Assembly: GCA_945901615.1 (NCBI GenBank)
Contig: CAMDLI010000011.1
Span: 1 to 38,947 of the forward strand
Length of the DNA: 38,947 bases
From: Spirosoma fluviale
GTDB lineage: Bacteria; Bacteroidota; Bacteroidia; Cytophagales; Cyclobacteriaceae
Direction of reading: 5' to 3'
The notes under the pieces were generated by a model that was not told the origin of the DNA, searched no databases, and saw only the letters and a list, made by a program, of their open reading frames with translations. This document shows, one piece after another, positions 6,952 to 15,621 of the stretch. The translations under genes were made by a program, and so were the position numbers. The stretch's first letter is position 1; each line of letters opens with the position of its first letter.

Positions 6952-8376
6952 TTAAGGTTTTTGTATGGGGTAAAGTCCTTTTTCTTGGGCAATTTGAAGC
7001 ATTAAATTCCGGGCTTCTACCGGGTTATTTTGGATTCTGCCCTCCAATATAGCTTCTTTGATCTCTTCTTTTATATCTCCAATGATTTTTGAAGGGGAAA
7101 TTCCAAAGGTATCCATAATTTCCTCTCCACTCACTGGGGGCTGAAAATTACGAACCTGGTCTTTTTCCTCCACTTGTTTGAGCTTCTCCTCTACCCGACC
7201 AAAATTATCCAAGTACTTCTGAACTTTCTTGTCGTTTTTGGAGGTAATGTCTGCTCGACACAAGGCCATCAGATCATCGATGTCATTCCCCGCATCAAAA
7301 AGTAACCTCCGCAAGGCTGAGTCTGTCACCTCATCTTTTACCAAAGCAATAGGTCTTAAGTGAAGTCGCACTAGCTTCTGCACATACTTCATCCGCTCGT
7401 CCATAGGAAGTTTCAATCGTTTAAAAATCCCTGGCGTCATCCGAGCCCCCTTGTCCTCATGCCCATGAAAGGTCCAGCCTATCTTTGGATGAAAACGCTT
7501 GGTGGCGGGCTTGGCGATATCGTGAAGGATTGCCGCCCAGCGAAGCCATAGGTTATCTGAGGCCTGACAGAGGTTGTCCAATACTTGGAGCGTATGGTAA
7601 AAATTGTCTTTGTGCGATTTGTCGTCTACAGAATCTACCCCTTGGAGCTCGACCATTTCAGGAAAAAACTCATGCAAGAGCTTGGAGGCAAACAACAGTT
7701 TGAAGCCATAGGAAGGCTTTGGGGTTTGGATTATTTTATTGAGTTCATCAATGATCCGCTCCGCCGAAATGATTTGAAGTCGGGAAGCGTTTGTGGTCAA
7801 TGCAAAAAAGGTCTCTGACTCGATGTCAAAATTAAGTTGCGCGGCAAACCGCACCCCACGCATCATGCGTAGCGGATCATCCGAGAATGTAATCCCTGGT
7901 TGCAAGGGGGTTTTTAACTGCTTGGACTTTAAGTCCTTTATTCCATCAAATGGATCGATCAATTCCCCATAGTTATCCGAATTCAGGGATATTGCCATCG
8001 CGTTAATCGTGAAATCTCTTCGCTCCAAATCTTCTTGGAGGCTACCGTCTTCCACGAGGGGTTTGCGCGATTCTTGACGGTACGATTCTTTTCGCGCACC
8101 TACAAACTCAAGTTCCCAGTCGTCTAACTTCAGCATGGCTGTTCCGAAATTTTTAAATACGGATAGGGGAACATGCACCTCAAAGGTTTTTGCAACTGCT
8201 TGAGCCAACTGAATACCAGAACCCACACAGGTGAAATCAATGTCCTTGCTAGGCCGTCCAAGAATCAAATCACGCACGTAGCCTCCTACCACATAGGTTT
8301 CAAGCCCCTCTTCAGCAGCCACTTTCGCCACACGGGCAAAAATAGAATGTTCCTCTAGCCTATCCTTTAGGTTCAT
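6952..8376 (-). CDS. cca: CCA-adding tRNA nucleotidyltransferase with HD domain
   Basis: This class II nucleotidyltransferase of 474 residues adds or repairs the 3' CCA of tRNAs. The head has GGYVRD (31-36) and the metal-binding DID (D45, D47). The nucleotide-choosing region has RRDFTINAM (119-127) and the neck has DDPLRMMRGVRFAAQL (166-181). A C-terminal HD phosphohydrolase domain shows H261, H285-D286 and H304. The tRNA-Gln in this window lacks an encoded CCA, which fits a need for this enzyme. Its ATG overlaps the TGA of the upstream gene (ATGA), so translation is coupled. Whether the HD domain is active as a 2',3'-phosphatase is unknown. Confidence 0.93.
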   Translation of the reverse strand: MNLKDRLEEHSIFARVAKVAAEEGLETYVVGGYVRDLILGRPSKDIDFTCVGSGIQLAQAVAKTFEVHVPLSVFKNFGTAMLKLDDWELEFVGARKESYRQESRKPLVEDGSLQEDLERRDFTINAMAISLNSDNYGELIDPFDGIKDLKSKQLKTPLQPGITFSDDPLRMMRGVRFAAQLNFDIESETFFALTTNASRLQIISAERIIDELNKIIQTPKPSYGFKLLFASKLLHEFFPEMVELQGVDSVDDKSHKDNFYHTLQVLDNLCQASDNLWLRWAAILHDIAKPATKRFHPKIGWTFHGHEDKGARMTPGIFKRLKLPMDERMKYVQKLVRLHLRPIALVKDEVTDSALRRLLFDAGNDIDDLMALCRADITSKNDKKVQKYLDNFGRVEEKLKQVEEKDQVRNFQPPVSGEEIMDTFGISPSKIIGDIKEEIKEAILEGRIQNNPVEARNLMLQIAQEKGLYPIQKP

Positions 8377-8846
8377 CCCTTCTGTATTTTTACTTCTCCC
8401 TCGGGACCTAAAAACAACTCTTTAGTTCCTGAGTGGAAAAGCGGGAATAGCAGACTAGTTTGTACCGTTGCCTCTACTCCTGATTCTTCCCTAAAAAGTA
8501 CGGGTTGGGAGATTTGAAACAATAGTTTATTCCAGTTGGGTTCGCGAATCAATGAAAAGCGAACCAGTCCATTTACCACTGCTCCTTTGGGGAGCATGGG
8601 ATTTGCTGGACTTTCATAGATCGTAGGCTTGGAAGCAAACTCGACTATATCCAACGAAACTTCAGAAAAGGAAACGCAAATAGTTCGGATTTGAAACAAA
8701 TCAAAAAGCAGGTAAATTCCTCCTTCTATTTGTTCTTGCTCAGCAAAGGATCCTTTGTGCAAGGAAAAAATCTTCCCGCTTCCTTCTTTGATGTAAACTT
8801 TCCCATTTTCCTTAAGTAATGTGAGAATGTTGGCTTGATTTAGCAT
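8373..8846 (-). CDS. Sua5/TsaC-like remnant lacking the catalytic N-terminal part
   Basis: The 157-residue protein looks by eye like a shortened Sua5/YrdC (threonylcarbamoyl-AMP synthase). In order it has an N-terminal helix plus strand (ILTLLKENGKVYI), then SLDIVEFASKPTIYESP, which resembles the DIIELADKPTTVIYP segment of the family. Next come LVRFSLIREPNWNKLLFQIS at the place of the GIRI..F...L motif, QPVLF where active enzymes have KPIVSTSAN, and a final FLGPEGEVKIQ. The family's TDTVWGLGCDA motif and its KxR/SxN substrate residues are missing, and the usual length is about 190-210 residues. I infer a non-catalytic descendant. It overlaps cca by 4 bases. The homology claim is unverified. 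Confidence 0.6.
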   Translation of the reverse strand: MLNQANILTLLKENGKVYIKEGSGKIFSLHKGSFAEQEQIEGGIYLLFDLFQIRTICVSFSEVSLDIVEFASKPTIYESPANPMLPKGAVVNGLVRFSLIREPNWNKLLFQISQPVLFREESGVEATVQTSLLFPLFHSGTKELFLGPEGEVKIQKG

Positions 8847-8967
8847 ACAACAAAAATAAACAGATTATCTATCTAGACTAACATCCTAAAAAATGATTCG
8901 TAATTCCCTTGAAAATAAAAAGTAATGAGTACTCGATTAGTACCTCTACATACACCCAAGTAGCAAC

Positions 8968-8999
8968 AAAAAAGGACAGCGATGGCTGTCCTTTTTTTT
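8968..8999. terminator. Bidirectional terminator after the HTH gene
   Basis: The stem GGACAGC (8974-8980) pairs with GCTGTCC (8985-8991) around a four-base loop. Eight T follow and six A precede it. It lies just past the end of the minus-strand gene at 9015-9419 and should terminate that transcript. Confidence 0.9.
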
Positions 9000-9014
9000 A
9001 TTTTGTGGTGAGAA

Positions 9015-9419
9015 TTAACCTCTCAACCAATTGATAAAAGTCTGGTAACCTACACCAATTTCACGAGCGAAAGCTGCTTTTGTCTTTTTTCCAGCTGCTT
9101 CTACTTTCTTCCACTCTTCCATGATTTTTCCTTTTTCAACATCAGAAAAAGATCTACGCTTTCCTTCAGACTTACCAGCAGAAGTTCCATTCAAGGAAGC
9201 GATTAACTCGTTTAGGTCTGCTAAAAATTTGTTTTCAGTTAGAAACAATCCAGCAGCTTCTAATTTCTTAATTACACCATCTCTTGGGTTTACTGGTGTT
9301 ACAGCGATTCCTCTTGACGCGGCTTCGTGAAGGTCAATTTTTTTACCTTCAGCAGTCACATACACAAATCCATCAGATTTTTTTAAATCTACAATAGACT
9401 CTTTAATTAATTCTCTCAT
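9015..9419 (-). CDS. Small protein with C-terminal helix-turn-helix-like segment
   Basis: I do not recognise a named family for these 134 residues. The N-terminal half begins MRELIKESIVDLKKSDGFVY and looks like a small alpha/beta fold. Residues 74-90 are a polar linker rich in Ser, Gly, Lys and Arg. The C-terminal 40 residues (from about KGKIMEEWKKV) end in AFAREIGVGYQTFINWLRG, which has the helix-turn-helix spacing of homeodomain-like transposase or regulator domains. I infer DNA binding. It stands alone, has a strong terminator at its 3' end, and its 5' end faces a 775-base AT-rich region without genes, where it might bind. It is single and not next to any transposase. Confidence 0.8.
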   Translation of the reverse strand: MRELIKESIVDLKKSDGFVYVTAEGKKIDLHEAASRGIAVTPVNPRDGVIKKLEAAGLFLTENKFLADLNELIASLNGTSAGKSEGKRRSFSDVEKGKIMEEWKKVEAAGKKTKAAFAREIGVGYQTFINWLRG

Positions 9420-10194
9420 GTTTCTTGTTTGTTTTATAGTTTAAAAATGGCTCGCAATCTAGTACGAGAAAACTAATATTCCAAAATGATTAATATAATT
9501 TTTAACAAAAAATTAAAAAAATATTCTTATTTTTTTAATTTAAAAATTTTTAAACCCTCAAAAAGTGTTTTTATTTTGATTAAACACAGATTTTAACGTT
9601 AGCTGAGCATAATAATAAAATCACAAAAAAAAGAGAATAACCACTTCAGCCTTCATCAAACAAAAAAGGAAATGATGACGATTAGTTGAATCAAAACCAC
9701 AATTTGGATGAGATTTATGTACTAAATCAAGAATTGGATTAATACTTCAATCAAAGAATACAAGCAAATGATGTCTTACTAAAACCAAACTACAAAAAAT
9801 CATAAAACTAAGATAGAAATTGAATCTATTCAGATAGAAATACAAAAGAAATATCATCTAATTAACTGACTTTGCTCATAAAAAATCCAATAAACTATCC
9901 TTGTATTGATGTGGACTCTAAATTCTTAACTTATAAAAACTTAAAGTTGATACAAGACCTTTTTATTATACAAGAGTAATGTAGAAAAAACACAAAATCC
10001 ATCAAGTAGTAAACAGCTAGATTCCAAGGGAATACTTCCTGATTTTTAGTTCAGATTTTTTTAGGCTTTTCTGAAAGGAGGGTCAATTTCTTTTCCTTAA
10101 AAATTCCAAGAAGGTTAGTAAGACCTATTCATGAATTTTTCTACCTTTATACCCCATAAGAATTCAACTTATTTCTATCCCTCCACCGCTTCTT
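9420..10194. other. 775-base AT-rich region without genes
   Basis: No credible coding region or tRNA is visible on either strand. The left part (about 9480-9560) is extremely AT-rich, with long A and T runs. The rest is rich in short A tracts and CAAA/ATCAA words. It must contain the promoters for the minus-strand gene ending at 9419 and for pyrG. A weak -7-like TACCTTTA at 10142-10149 would give a pyrG leader of about 38 bases, but has no clear -33 partner. Base composition differs clearly from the coding neighbours. Confidence 0.7.
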
Positions 10195-11814
10195 ATGGCC
10201 TCAAAAACAAAGTACATTTTTATCACTGGAGGAGTTACTTCTTCCTTAGGAAAAGGCATAATCGCCGCTTCATTGGGCAAATTGCTTCAATCCAGAGGAT
10301 TAAGTGTTACCATTCAAAAATTTGATCCCTACCTAAATATTGATCCAGGTACCTTGAATCCTTACGAGCATGGAGAATGCTATGTAACTGAGGATGGAGC
10401 GGAAACAGACCTTGACCTGGGGCATTACGAACGATTTTTAAACGTTGAAACCTCCCAAAGCAATAACATCACCACCGGCAGGATCTACAACAATGTCATC
10501 ACCAAAGAGCGTAAAGGAGAATTTCTCGGCAAAACAGTTCAGGTAATCCCACACATCACCGATGAGATCAAAAGCAACTTCTACAAGCTTGGTCAAGATG
10601 GAAAATACGATGTAGTCATCACTGAGATTGGCGGTTGCGTGGGAGATATCGAGTCCTTACCCTTTATTGAAGCGGTTAGACAAGCCCGGTGGGATTTAGG
10701 GCCTGGAAACTTTCTAGTAGTTCACCTGACGCTCATTCCTTACCTCAAAGCAGCGAAGGAACTGAAAACCAAACCAACGCAGCACTCTGTAAAGCAACTT
10801 TTGGAAGCAGGTATTCAGCCTGATATTTTAGTTTGCCGTACCGAGCATCCTTTGCCTGCTGATGTCAAACGGAAGCTGGCCTTGTTTTGCAATGTACAAT
10901 TGGACAGCGTGATCGAAGCCATGGATGCCGAGTCCATTTACGACGTGCCACTTTTGATGAAAAAAGAGAAGCTGGACGAACGGGTACTTTCCAAACTCAA
11001 TTTAAAGCCGAAGTCAAAGTTAGACCTGAAAGACTGGAAAGGCTTTTTGGGCAGGTTGAAAAATCCAACAGCAGAGGTAACTATAGGTCTCGTAGGTAAA
11101 TATGTTTCGCTTCCCGATGCCTACAAATCCATCATTGAATCCTTTATACACGCCAGTGCCGCAGCTGAATGCAAGGTCAACTTGGTTCTGCTATCTTCTG
11201 AGGAAATAAATAATGGGAATTACAGCTCCAAACTAAAATCATTAGACGGCATATTGGTTGCTCCAGGGTTTGGAGAGCGAGGTTTTGAAGGAAAAATAGC
11301 CACTGTAAAGTATGCTCGGGAAAACAAGATTCCCTACTTCGGTATCTGCCTAGGCATGCAAGTTGCGGTGATTGAATTTGCAAGAAATATACTCCTGCTT
11401 GAAAATGCCAATTCCACCGAAATGGACCCAAATACCCCTCATCCTGTCATTGCTCTGATGGAAGATCAAAAGAAAATTGACCAAATGGGCGGAACTATGC
11501 GTCTGGGTTCGTATGCTTGTGATCTCAAAAAAGGCAGCAAGTCAGCTTTGGCCTACGGGAAAATAAAAATTCAGGAGCGCCATAGACACCGCTACGAATT
11601 CAACAACGAATACTTCGAACAAATCGAATCCAAAGGCATGGTGTCCACAGGGAAAAATCCAAATACTGGGTTGGTGGAAATTATTGAACTTAAAAATCAT
11701 CCTTGGTTTGTAGGCGTGCAATTTCATCCTGAGTACAAAAGCACTGCATTGAAACCACAACCCTTATTTGTAGGATTTATTCAAGCAGCACTCGATAAAA
11801 AAAACAACAAATAA
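10195..11814 (+). CDS. pyrG: CTP synthase
   Basis: CTP synthase turns UTP into CTP with ATP and glutamine, the last step of pyrimidine nucleotide synthesis. The 539 residues match the family length. The synthetase domain starts with the P-loop [10 protein letters not shown] (12-21), followed by [20 protein letters not shown]. The C-terminal class I glutamine amidotransferase domain carries the triad C385 (FGICLGMQ), H511 and E513 (FHPEY). All catalytic residues are present. The ATG start gives the usual [14 protein letters not shown] terminus. The yidC gene begins 33 bases downstream and they are probably co-transcribed. This gene pair recurs in Bacteroidota. Confidence 0.98.
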   Translation: MASKTKYIFITGGVTSSLGKGIIAASLGKLLQSRGLSVTIQKFDPYLNIDPGTLNPYEHGECYVTEDGAETDLDLGHYERFLNVETSQSNNITTGRIYNNVITKERKGEFLGKTVQVIPHITDEIKSNFYKLGQDGKYDVVITEIGGCVGDIESLPFIEAVRQARWDLGPGNFLVVHLTLIPYLKAAKELKTKPTQHSVKQLLEAGIQPDILVCRTEHPLPADVKRKLALFCNVQLDSVIEAMDAESIYDVPLLMKKEKLDERVLSKLNLKPKSKLDLKDWKGFLGRLKNPTAEVTIGLVGKYVSLPDAYKSIIESFIHASAAAECKVNLVLLSSEEINNGNYSSKLKSLDGILVAPGFGERGFEGKIATVKYARENKIPYFGICLGMQVAVIEFARNILLLENANSTEMDPNTPHPVIALMEDQKKIDQMGGTMRLGSYACDLKKGSKSALAYGKIKIQERHRHRYEFNNEYFEQIESKGMVSTGKNPNTGLVEIIELKNHPWFVGVQFHPEYKSTALKPQPLFVGFIQAALDKKNNK

Positions 11815-11846
11815 CTGGAGCTTAAGCCCAGCCTTTCTAAACTATC

Positions 11847-13643
11847 ATGGATAAAAATCAAGCAACAGGTTTGATCCTCTTTGCAGCGGTCATTCTCACC
11901 TACTCGATATTTTTTGCGACTAGCCCTGAAATTCCGCCTGTAGAAACTACCACTTCTGCCGATTCGACCAACACCAGCACATCAGTCGCAGCTACCACCT
12001 TGCCCACAGCAGGAGTTCCAGACAGCTTACTCGACTTAGAGCGGCAGCGTAAATTCGGTGATCTTGCTCCCTTTACCCTTGGTGAGGAAGAGTCCCTCGT
12101 ACTCGAGAATGAGGTAGTTCAAATCACCCTTTCCAACAAAGGAGGAAGCATTAAAGGGGTTCTACTGAAAAAATATACCAGCTGGAAAAACGAACCACTT
12201 TACCTGCTAGATAGTGCCCAAACTAGCCTTAACTACTCCATCGACACCCGTTTAGGACCTATAAACCTGAATGACTTGTATTTTGTACCCATCTTAAGTT
12301 CAGCCGATGTTGAAGGTGTAAAACAGCAAACAGTAACCTTTACTGCTAGCAGCCCAGCAGGACAATTAATTCAAAAATACACGCTAAAAGAAGGTGAATA
12401 CACTTTAGAAAAAAGTTTTGAAATCAAAGGCCTACAAGGGACACTAACTGCGAAAGCAATCCAAATTGACTGGAAAGATGAAATCAAATCCCAAGAAAAA
12501 GACCTTGCTGAATCCAGAAGAAAAACACAAGTAAATTATTATTTGGCTGAAGGTAGCTATGAAAATCTTGGGCTTAGCGACGATCCTGAAGAGGCCAAAG
12601 TGGCTGAACCAGTTAAATGGATAAGTTTCTCCCAACGATTTTTTACTGCTGGAATCATTGCAGATTCCGTATTTCAAGAGGTAGAAGTGAGTCAAAGCAC
12701 TCCCACAGATTCCTCTATTGTGCGCTCCATGAGCGCAAGTCTTTCCCTTCCTATTTTAGAGGGTCAGGCAAACCTCAGCTATTATTTTGGTCCGGATCAA
12801 TACAAAACCCTAAAAGCCATCACCCCTGGATTTGAAGAAAATGTGGACATGGGTTACTTCTTTGTGAGCTGGGTTAATAAATACATTGTCGTCCACCTGT
12901 TCGAATTCCTAGAGAAGTACTTTGACAGCTATGGGATAATTATCATTCTGATCGTGCTTCTCATTAAAGTAGCCTTATCGCCGCTAACCTATAAATCCTA
13001 CATCGGGATGGCAAAAATGCGGGTGATCAAGCCTGAGATTGATGAGTTGAAGGAAAAGTACGGGGACGATGCCACCAAAATGCAACAGGAGCAAATGAAG
13101 CTCTTCTCTCAATTAGGAGTGAGCCCACTGTCTGGATGCCTCCCCTTATTGCTGCAGATGCCCTTCCTATTTGCCATGTTCTTCTTCTTCCCGAATGCGA
13201 TCGAGCTGAGACAGGAATCCTTCTGGTGGGCAGAAGATCTTTCTACTTACGATGAATTCATCAAGCTCCCGTTCACCATCCCTTTTTATGGGGCTCACGT
13301 GAGTTTGTTTACCCTCCTGATGACGGTTTCTCAAGTGCTTTACGCACACTTCAATAATCAGCTGACTACCGCAACCGGCCCTATGAAAAACTTGGGATAC
13401 ATCATGCCGGTCATGTTTATGTTTGTCCTAAACTCCTACCCTGCAGGACTTAGCTTCTACTATTTTGTATCCAATATATTTACATTTGGGCAGCAGGCCT
13501 TGATTAAACTATTTGTTGATGATGCTAAAATCCGTCAAAAAGTAGAAGAAAATAAGGTGAAAAATGTAGACAAGAAAAAGTCAAAATTCCAGCAACGACT
13601 AGAAGATGCAATGAAAGTTGCAGATGCAAACAAGAAGAAATAA
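11847..13643 (+). CDS. yidC: Membrane protein insertase YidC
   Basis: YidC inserts and folds proteins in the inner membrane, alone or with SecYEG. The 598 residues match the long form of Gram-negative bacteria. An N-terminal membrane segment lies at about residues 7-24 (ATGLILFAAVILTYSIFFA). A Ser/Thr-rich linker follows, then the large periplasmic beta domain (to about 330), then the conserved 60KD core with several membrane helices. Within the core, IIIILIVLLIKVALSPLTYK starts the first core helix and its cytoplasmic hairpin (MAKMRVIKPEIDELKEKYGD) is intact. The tail is very lysine-rich, as needed for ribosome contact. A strong intrinsic terminator follows directly. Confidence 0.97.
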   Translation: MDKNQATGLILFAAVILTYSIFFATSPEIPPVETTTSADSTNTSTSVAATTLPTAGVPDSLLDLERQRKFGDLAPFTLGEEESLVLENEVVQITLSNKGGSIKGVLLKKYTSWKNEPLYLLDSAQTSLNYSIDTRLGPINLNDLYFVPILSSADVEGVKQQTVTFTASSPAGQLIQKYTLKEGEYTLEKSFEIKGLQGTLTAKAIQIDWKDEIKSQEKDLAESRRKTQVNYYLAEGSYENLGLSDDPEEAKVAEPVKWISFSQRFFTAGIIADSVFQEVEVSQSTPTDSSIVRSMSASLSLPILEGQANLSYYFGPDQYKTLKAITPGFEENVDMGYFFVSWVNKYIVVHLFEFLEKYFDSYGIIIILIVLLIKVALSPLTYKSYIGMAKMRVIKPEIDELKEKYGDDATKMQQEQMKLFSQLGVSPLSGCLPLLLQMPFLFAMFFFFPNAIELRQESFWWAEDLSTYDEFIKLPFTIPFYGAHVSLFTLLMTVSQVLYAHFNNQLTTATGPMKNLGYIMPVMFMFVLNSYPAGLSFYYFVSNIFTFGQQALIKLFVDDAKIRQKVEENKVKNVDKKKSKFQQRLEDAMKVADANKKK

Positions 13644-13674
13644 AAAAGGGGCACATCAACTGCCCCCTTTTTTT
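13642..13674. terminator. Terminator after yidC
   Basis: GGGGCA (13648-13653) pairs with TGCCCC (13661-13666) and is followed by seven T (13668-13674). Six A precede the stem, so it could also stop a minus-strand transcript coming from the structured sequence to its right. Confidence 0.92.
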
Positions 13675-13682
13675 ATCCCTTG

Positions 13683-13833
13683 CAAGTACTGCTTCACCGA
13701 GCGGATAACCAGCTGAAGCCTACTAGTAAAATGAATATGCTGTGGGCCTGGAAAGGCCGGCTATCGACTGGTTGCCATACCAGAGTTTATACTATTTCAC
13801 TTGGTAATTGTGAATAATCACCTTATTTTTTGT
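13683..13833. ncRNA. Possible structured RNA between yidC and parA
   Basis: Several nested pairings fit one long rod. CAAGT (13683-13687) pairs with ACTTG (13799-13803). GG and AACCAG (13703-13712) pair with CTGGTT and CC (13768-13776). AGCC (13717-13720) pairs with GGCT (13759-13762). The tip is GGCCT with AGGCC (13745-13758) around a GGAA loop. Competing hairpins also exist (GCTTCA with TGAAGC at 13691-13719; CTGG with CCAG at 13768-13783). A weak stem followed by T6 ends near 13833 on the plus strand; the yidC terminator could end a minus-strand RNA. The strand is unknown and no good promoter was found. I recognise no family. The rod shape resembles 6S RNA in outline only. Confidence 0.4.
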
Positions 13834-13922
13834 TATAAACCTTGCAAAAAAAGGAGAGCCCTGCCAAAAATGGACCTGAATTTGCTTAATATTGATTTCT
13901 AAATTCCGGTAACGAACACACC

Positions 13923-14705
13923 ATGGGAAAAATTATAGCCATTGCGAGCCAAAAAGGTGGGGTTGGAAAAACTACTACAGCAATGAATTTGGCTGCAAGT
14001 CTCGCTGTTTTAGAATTCAAAACCTTAATTATTGATGCTGACCCTCAAGCAAATACAACTTCAGGTCTTGGCCATAATCCCAAATCAATAGAAGCTAGTA
14101 TATACGAGTGTATGGTAGATGGTGTGGATATCCAATCCATTATTCTACCCACCAACTTGGAACATTTATCTCTAGTTCCTTCACATATTGACTTGGTAGG
14201 AGCTGAAGTAGAAATGATCAATATAGACAACCGAGAAGAAAAGATGAAAGAAGTGATCTCATCGGTGAAGGATCAATACGATTTTATCATCATTGATTGC
14301 TCCCCTTCCCTTGGTTTGATCACCATCAATGCATTAACTGCTGCAAACTCAGTAATTATCCCAGTTCAATGCGAATATTTTGCATTGGAAGGACTAGGAA
14401 AGTTATTAAATACCATCAAGATTATACAAACGCGGCTTAACCCAGATCTTGGCATAGAGGGGATTTTACTTACTATGTACGATGTCCGTCTTCGCCTTTC
14501 CAACCAAGTAGTAGAAGAGGTTCGAACACACTTTAAGAATATGGTATTCGAAACTATTATTCCTCGAAATATCCGCCTTTCAGAATCCCCAAGTTTTGGA
14601 CTTCCAGTGGTTTCTTTTGATGCAGACGGAAAAGGCACCATCGCCTACCTCAATTTGGCTGGGGAGATTGTACAACGAAATGGGCTTCAAAATTCAAAGA
14701 ATTGA
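13923..14705 (+). CDS. parA: ParA/Soj chromosome partitioning ATPase
   Basis: ParA is a Walker-type ATPase that binds DNA nonspecifically and, with ParB bound at parS, moves chromosome origins apart. The deviant Walker A motif KGGVGKTTTAMNLA (K11-A24, including signature lysine K11 and K16) is at the N terminus. DADPQANTTSGLG (A' motif) and FIIIDCSPSLG (Walker B) follow, with VIIPVQCEYFALEGL after it. The length of 260 residues is typical of a chromosomal Soj-type ParA without an extra N-terminal DNA-binding domain. The stop codon lies two bases before the likely parB ATG, so the two are co-translated. Confidence 0.97.
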   Translation: MGKIIAIASQKGGVGKTTTAMNLAASLAVLEFKTLIIDADPQANTTSGLGHNPKSIEASIYECMVDGVDIQSIILPTNLEHLSLVPSHIDLVGAEVEMINIDNREEKMKEVISSVKDQYDFIIIDCSPSLGLITINALTAANSVIIPVQCEYFALEGLGKLLNTIKIIQTRLNPDLGIEGILLTMYDVRLRLSNQVVEEVRTHFKNMVFETIIPRNIRLSESPSFGLPVVSFDADGKGTIAYLNLAGEIVQRNGLQNSKN

Positions 14706-14707
14706 TC

Positions 14708-15619
14708 ATGTCAGATTCAAAATCCCCAAGAAAAAATGCATTAGGAAGAGGTTTAGGCGCTCTTTTGGAAGATAGTCCAGTCAAAGGCAAGTCACAAGAA
14801 ATCCTACCTGAGATTCAAAAAGTAGGGATCTTTGAAATCCCTTTAACAGAAATTCAAGTCAATCCCTATCAGCCAAGAATCCACTTCGATAAGGAGGCCA
14901 TGCAAGAGTTGGCTGAGTCCATTCGTGTGCAAGGAATCATTCAACCTATTACCGTTCGGAAGCTGGCACCAAACGAATACCAACTTATTTCAGGTGAGCG
15001 GAGATTTCAGGCATCCAAACTCGCAGGACTAACTAAAATCCCGGCTTATGTCCGTGAGGCCAATGACCAGCAAATGCTGGAGATGGCCCTAATAGAGAAT
15101 ATCCAGCGTGAAAACCTCAATGCGCTCGAAATCGCACAATCCTACCAAAGATTGCTAATTGAATGCAACTTAAAGCAGGAAGAACTTGGCGACAGAGTTG
15201 GAAAAAACAGAACTACTGTCAACAATTACCTCCGCTTACTCAAGCTACCTCCAAGTATCCAAGCAGCCATTCGAGATCAGCAATTGTCCATGGGTCATGC
15301 ACGTGCATTGATCAATATTGTAGATGTAGACAAGCAGCTTGCACTCTTCAAGAAAATTCTAGACGAAGAACTAAGCGTAAGAAAGGTAGAAGCTTTGGTT
15401 AAAGGATTGAATGAAGGAAATCCAGAAAAACCAAGTGCGAAGCCGGAAATTAGCCCTGTTCGAAAGTATGAACTTTCAAAAATCCAGCAGCGGCTTGCAA
15501 CTCATTTTGGGTCGAAAGTAGCCTTAAAGGCGAACCAAAAAAACAAAGGAGAAATCAAAATCCTCTTTACCTCTGCTTCGGATCTCAATCGGATTCTTGA
15601 AATATTAGAAATCATTTAA
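14708..15619 (+). CDS. parB: ParB/Spo0J chromosome partitioning protein
   Basis: ParB binds parS sites, spreads as a CTP-dependent clamp and stimulates ParA. The N-terminal motif KNALGRGLGALLED is the ParA-stimulating region. VNPYQPRIHFD and GERRFQASKLAG form the CTP-binding ParB/sulfiredoxin fold. The helix-turn-helix is KQEELGDRVGKNRTTVNNYL, and a C-terminal dimerisation segment ends the protein. I choose ATG at 14708 (303 residues, MSDSKSPRK) over the TTG at 14702, because the ATG sits two bases after the parA stop. No convincing parS consensus was seen in the window. DUF5683 follows after two bases. Confidence 0.96.
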   Translation: MSDSKSPRKNALGRGLGALLEDSPVKGKSQEILPEIQKVGIFEIPLTEIQVNPYQPRIHFDKEAMQELAESIRVQGIIQPITVRKLAPNEYQLISGERRFQASKLAGLTKIPAYVREANDQQMLEMALIENIQRENLNALEIAQSYQRLLIECNLKQEELGDRVGKNRTTVNNYLRLLKLPPSIQAAIRDQQLSMGHARALINIVDVDKQLALFKKILDEELSVRKVEALVKGLNEGNPEKPSAKPEISPVRKYELSKIQQRLATHFGSKVALKANQKNKGEIKILFTSASDLNRILEILEII

Positions 15620-15621
15620 TT

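Noticed and set aside
8851-8858. Reverse-strand match to the -7 element (TATTTTTG) before the Sua5-like gene
   Set aside because: It is only five bases from the start codon, which would place the transcription start inside the gene, and no -33 element fits.
10131-10325. 64-codon reading frame overlapping the pyrG start
   Set aside because: It runs out of frame into pyrG, whose N terminus is unmistakable. The residues show no protein-like pattern.
13294-13303. CTCACGTGAG inside yidC, about 620 bases before parA, as a parS site
   Set aside because: Only the central 8 bases agree with the parS consensus; the flanking bases do not. CACGTG cores also occur elsewhere in the window (near 32503, 36499 and 37770).
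14702-14707. TTG at 14702 as the parB start
   Set aside because: An ATG six bases downstream lies two bases after the parA stop and gives the normal ParB N terminus.
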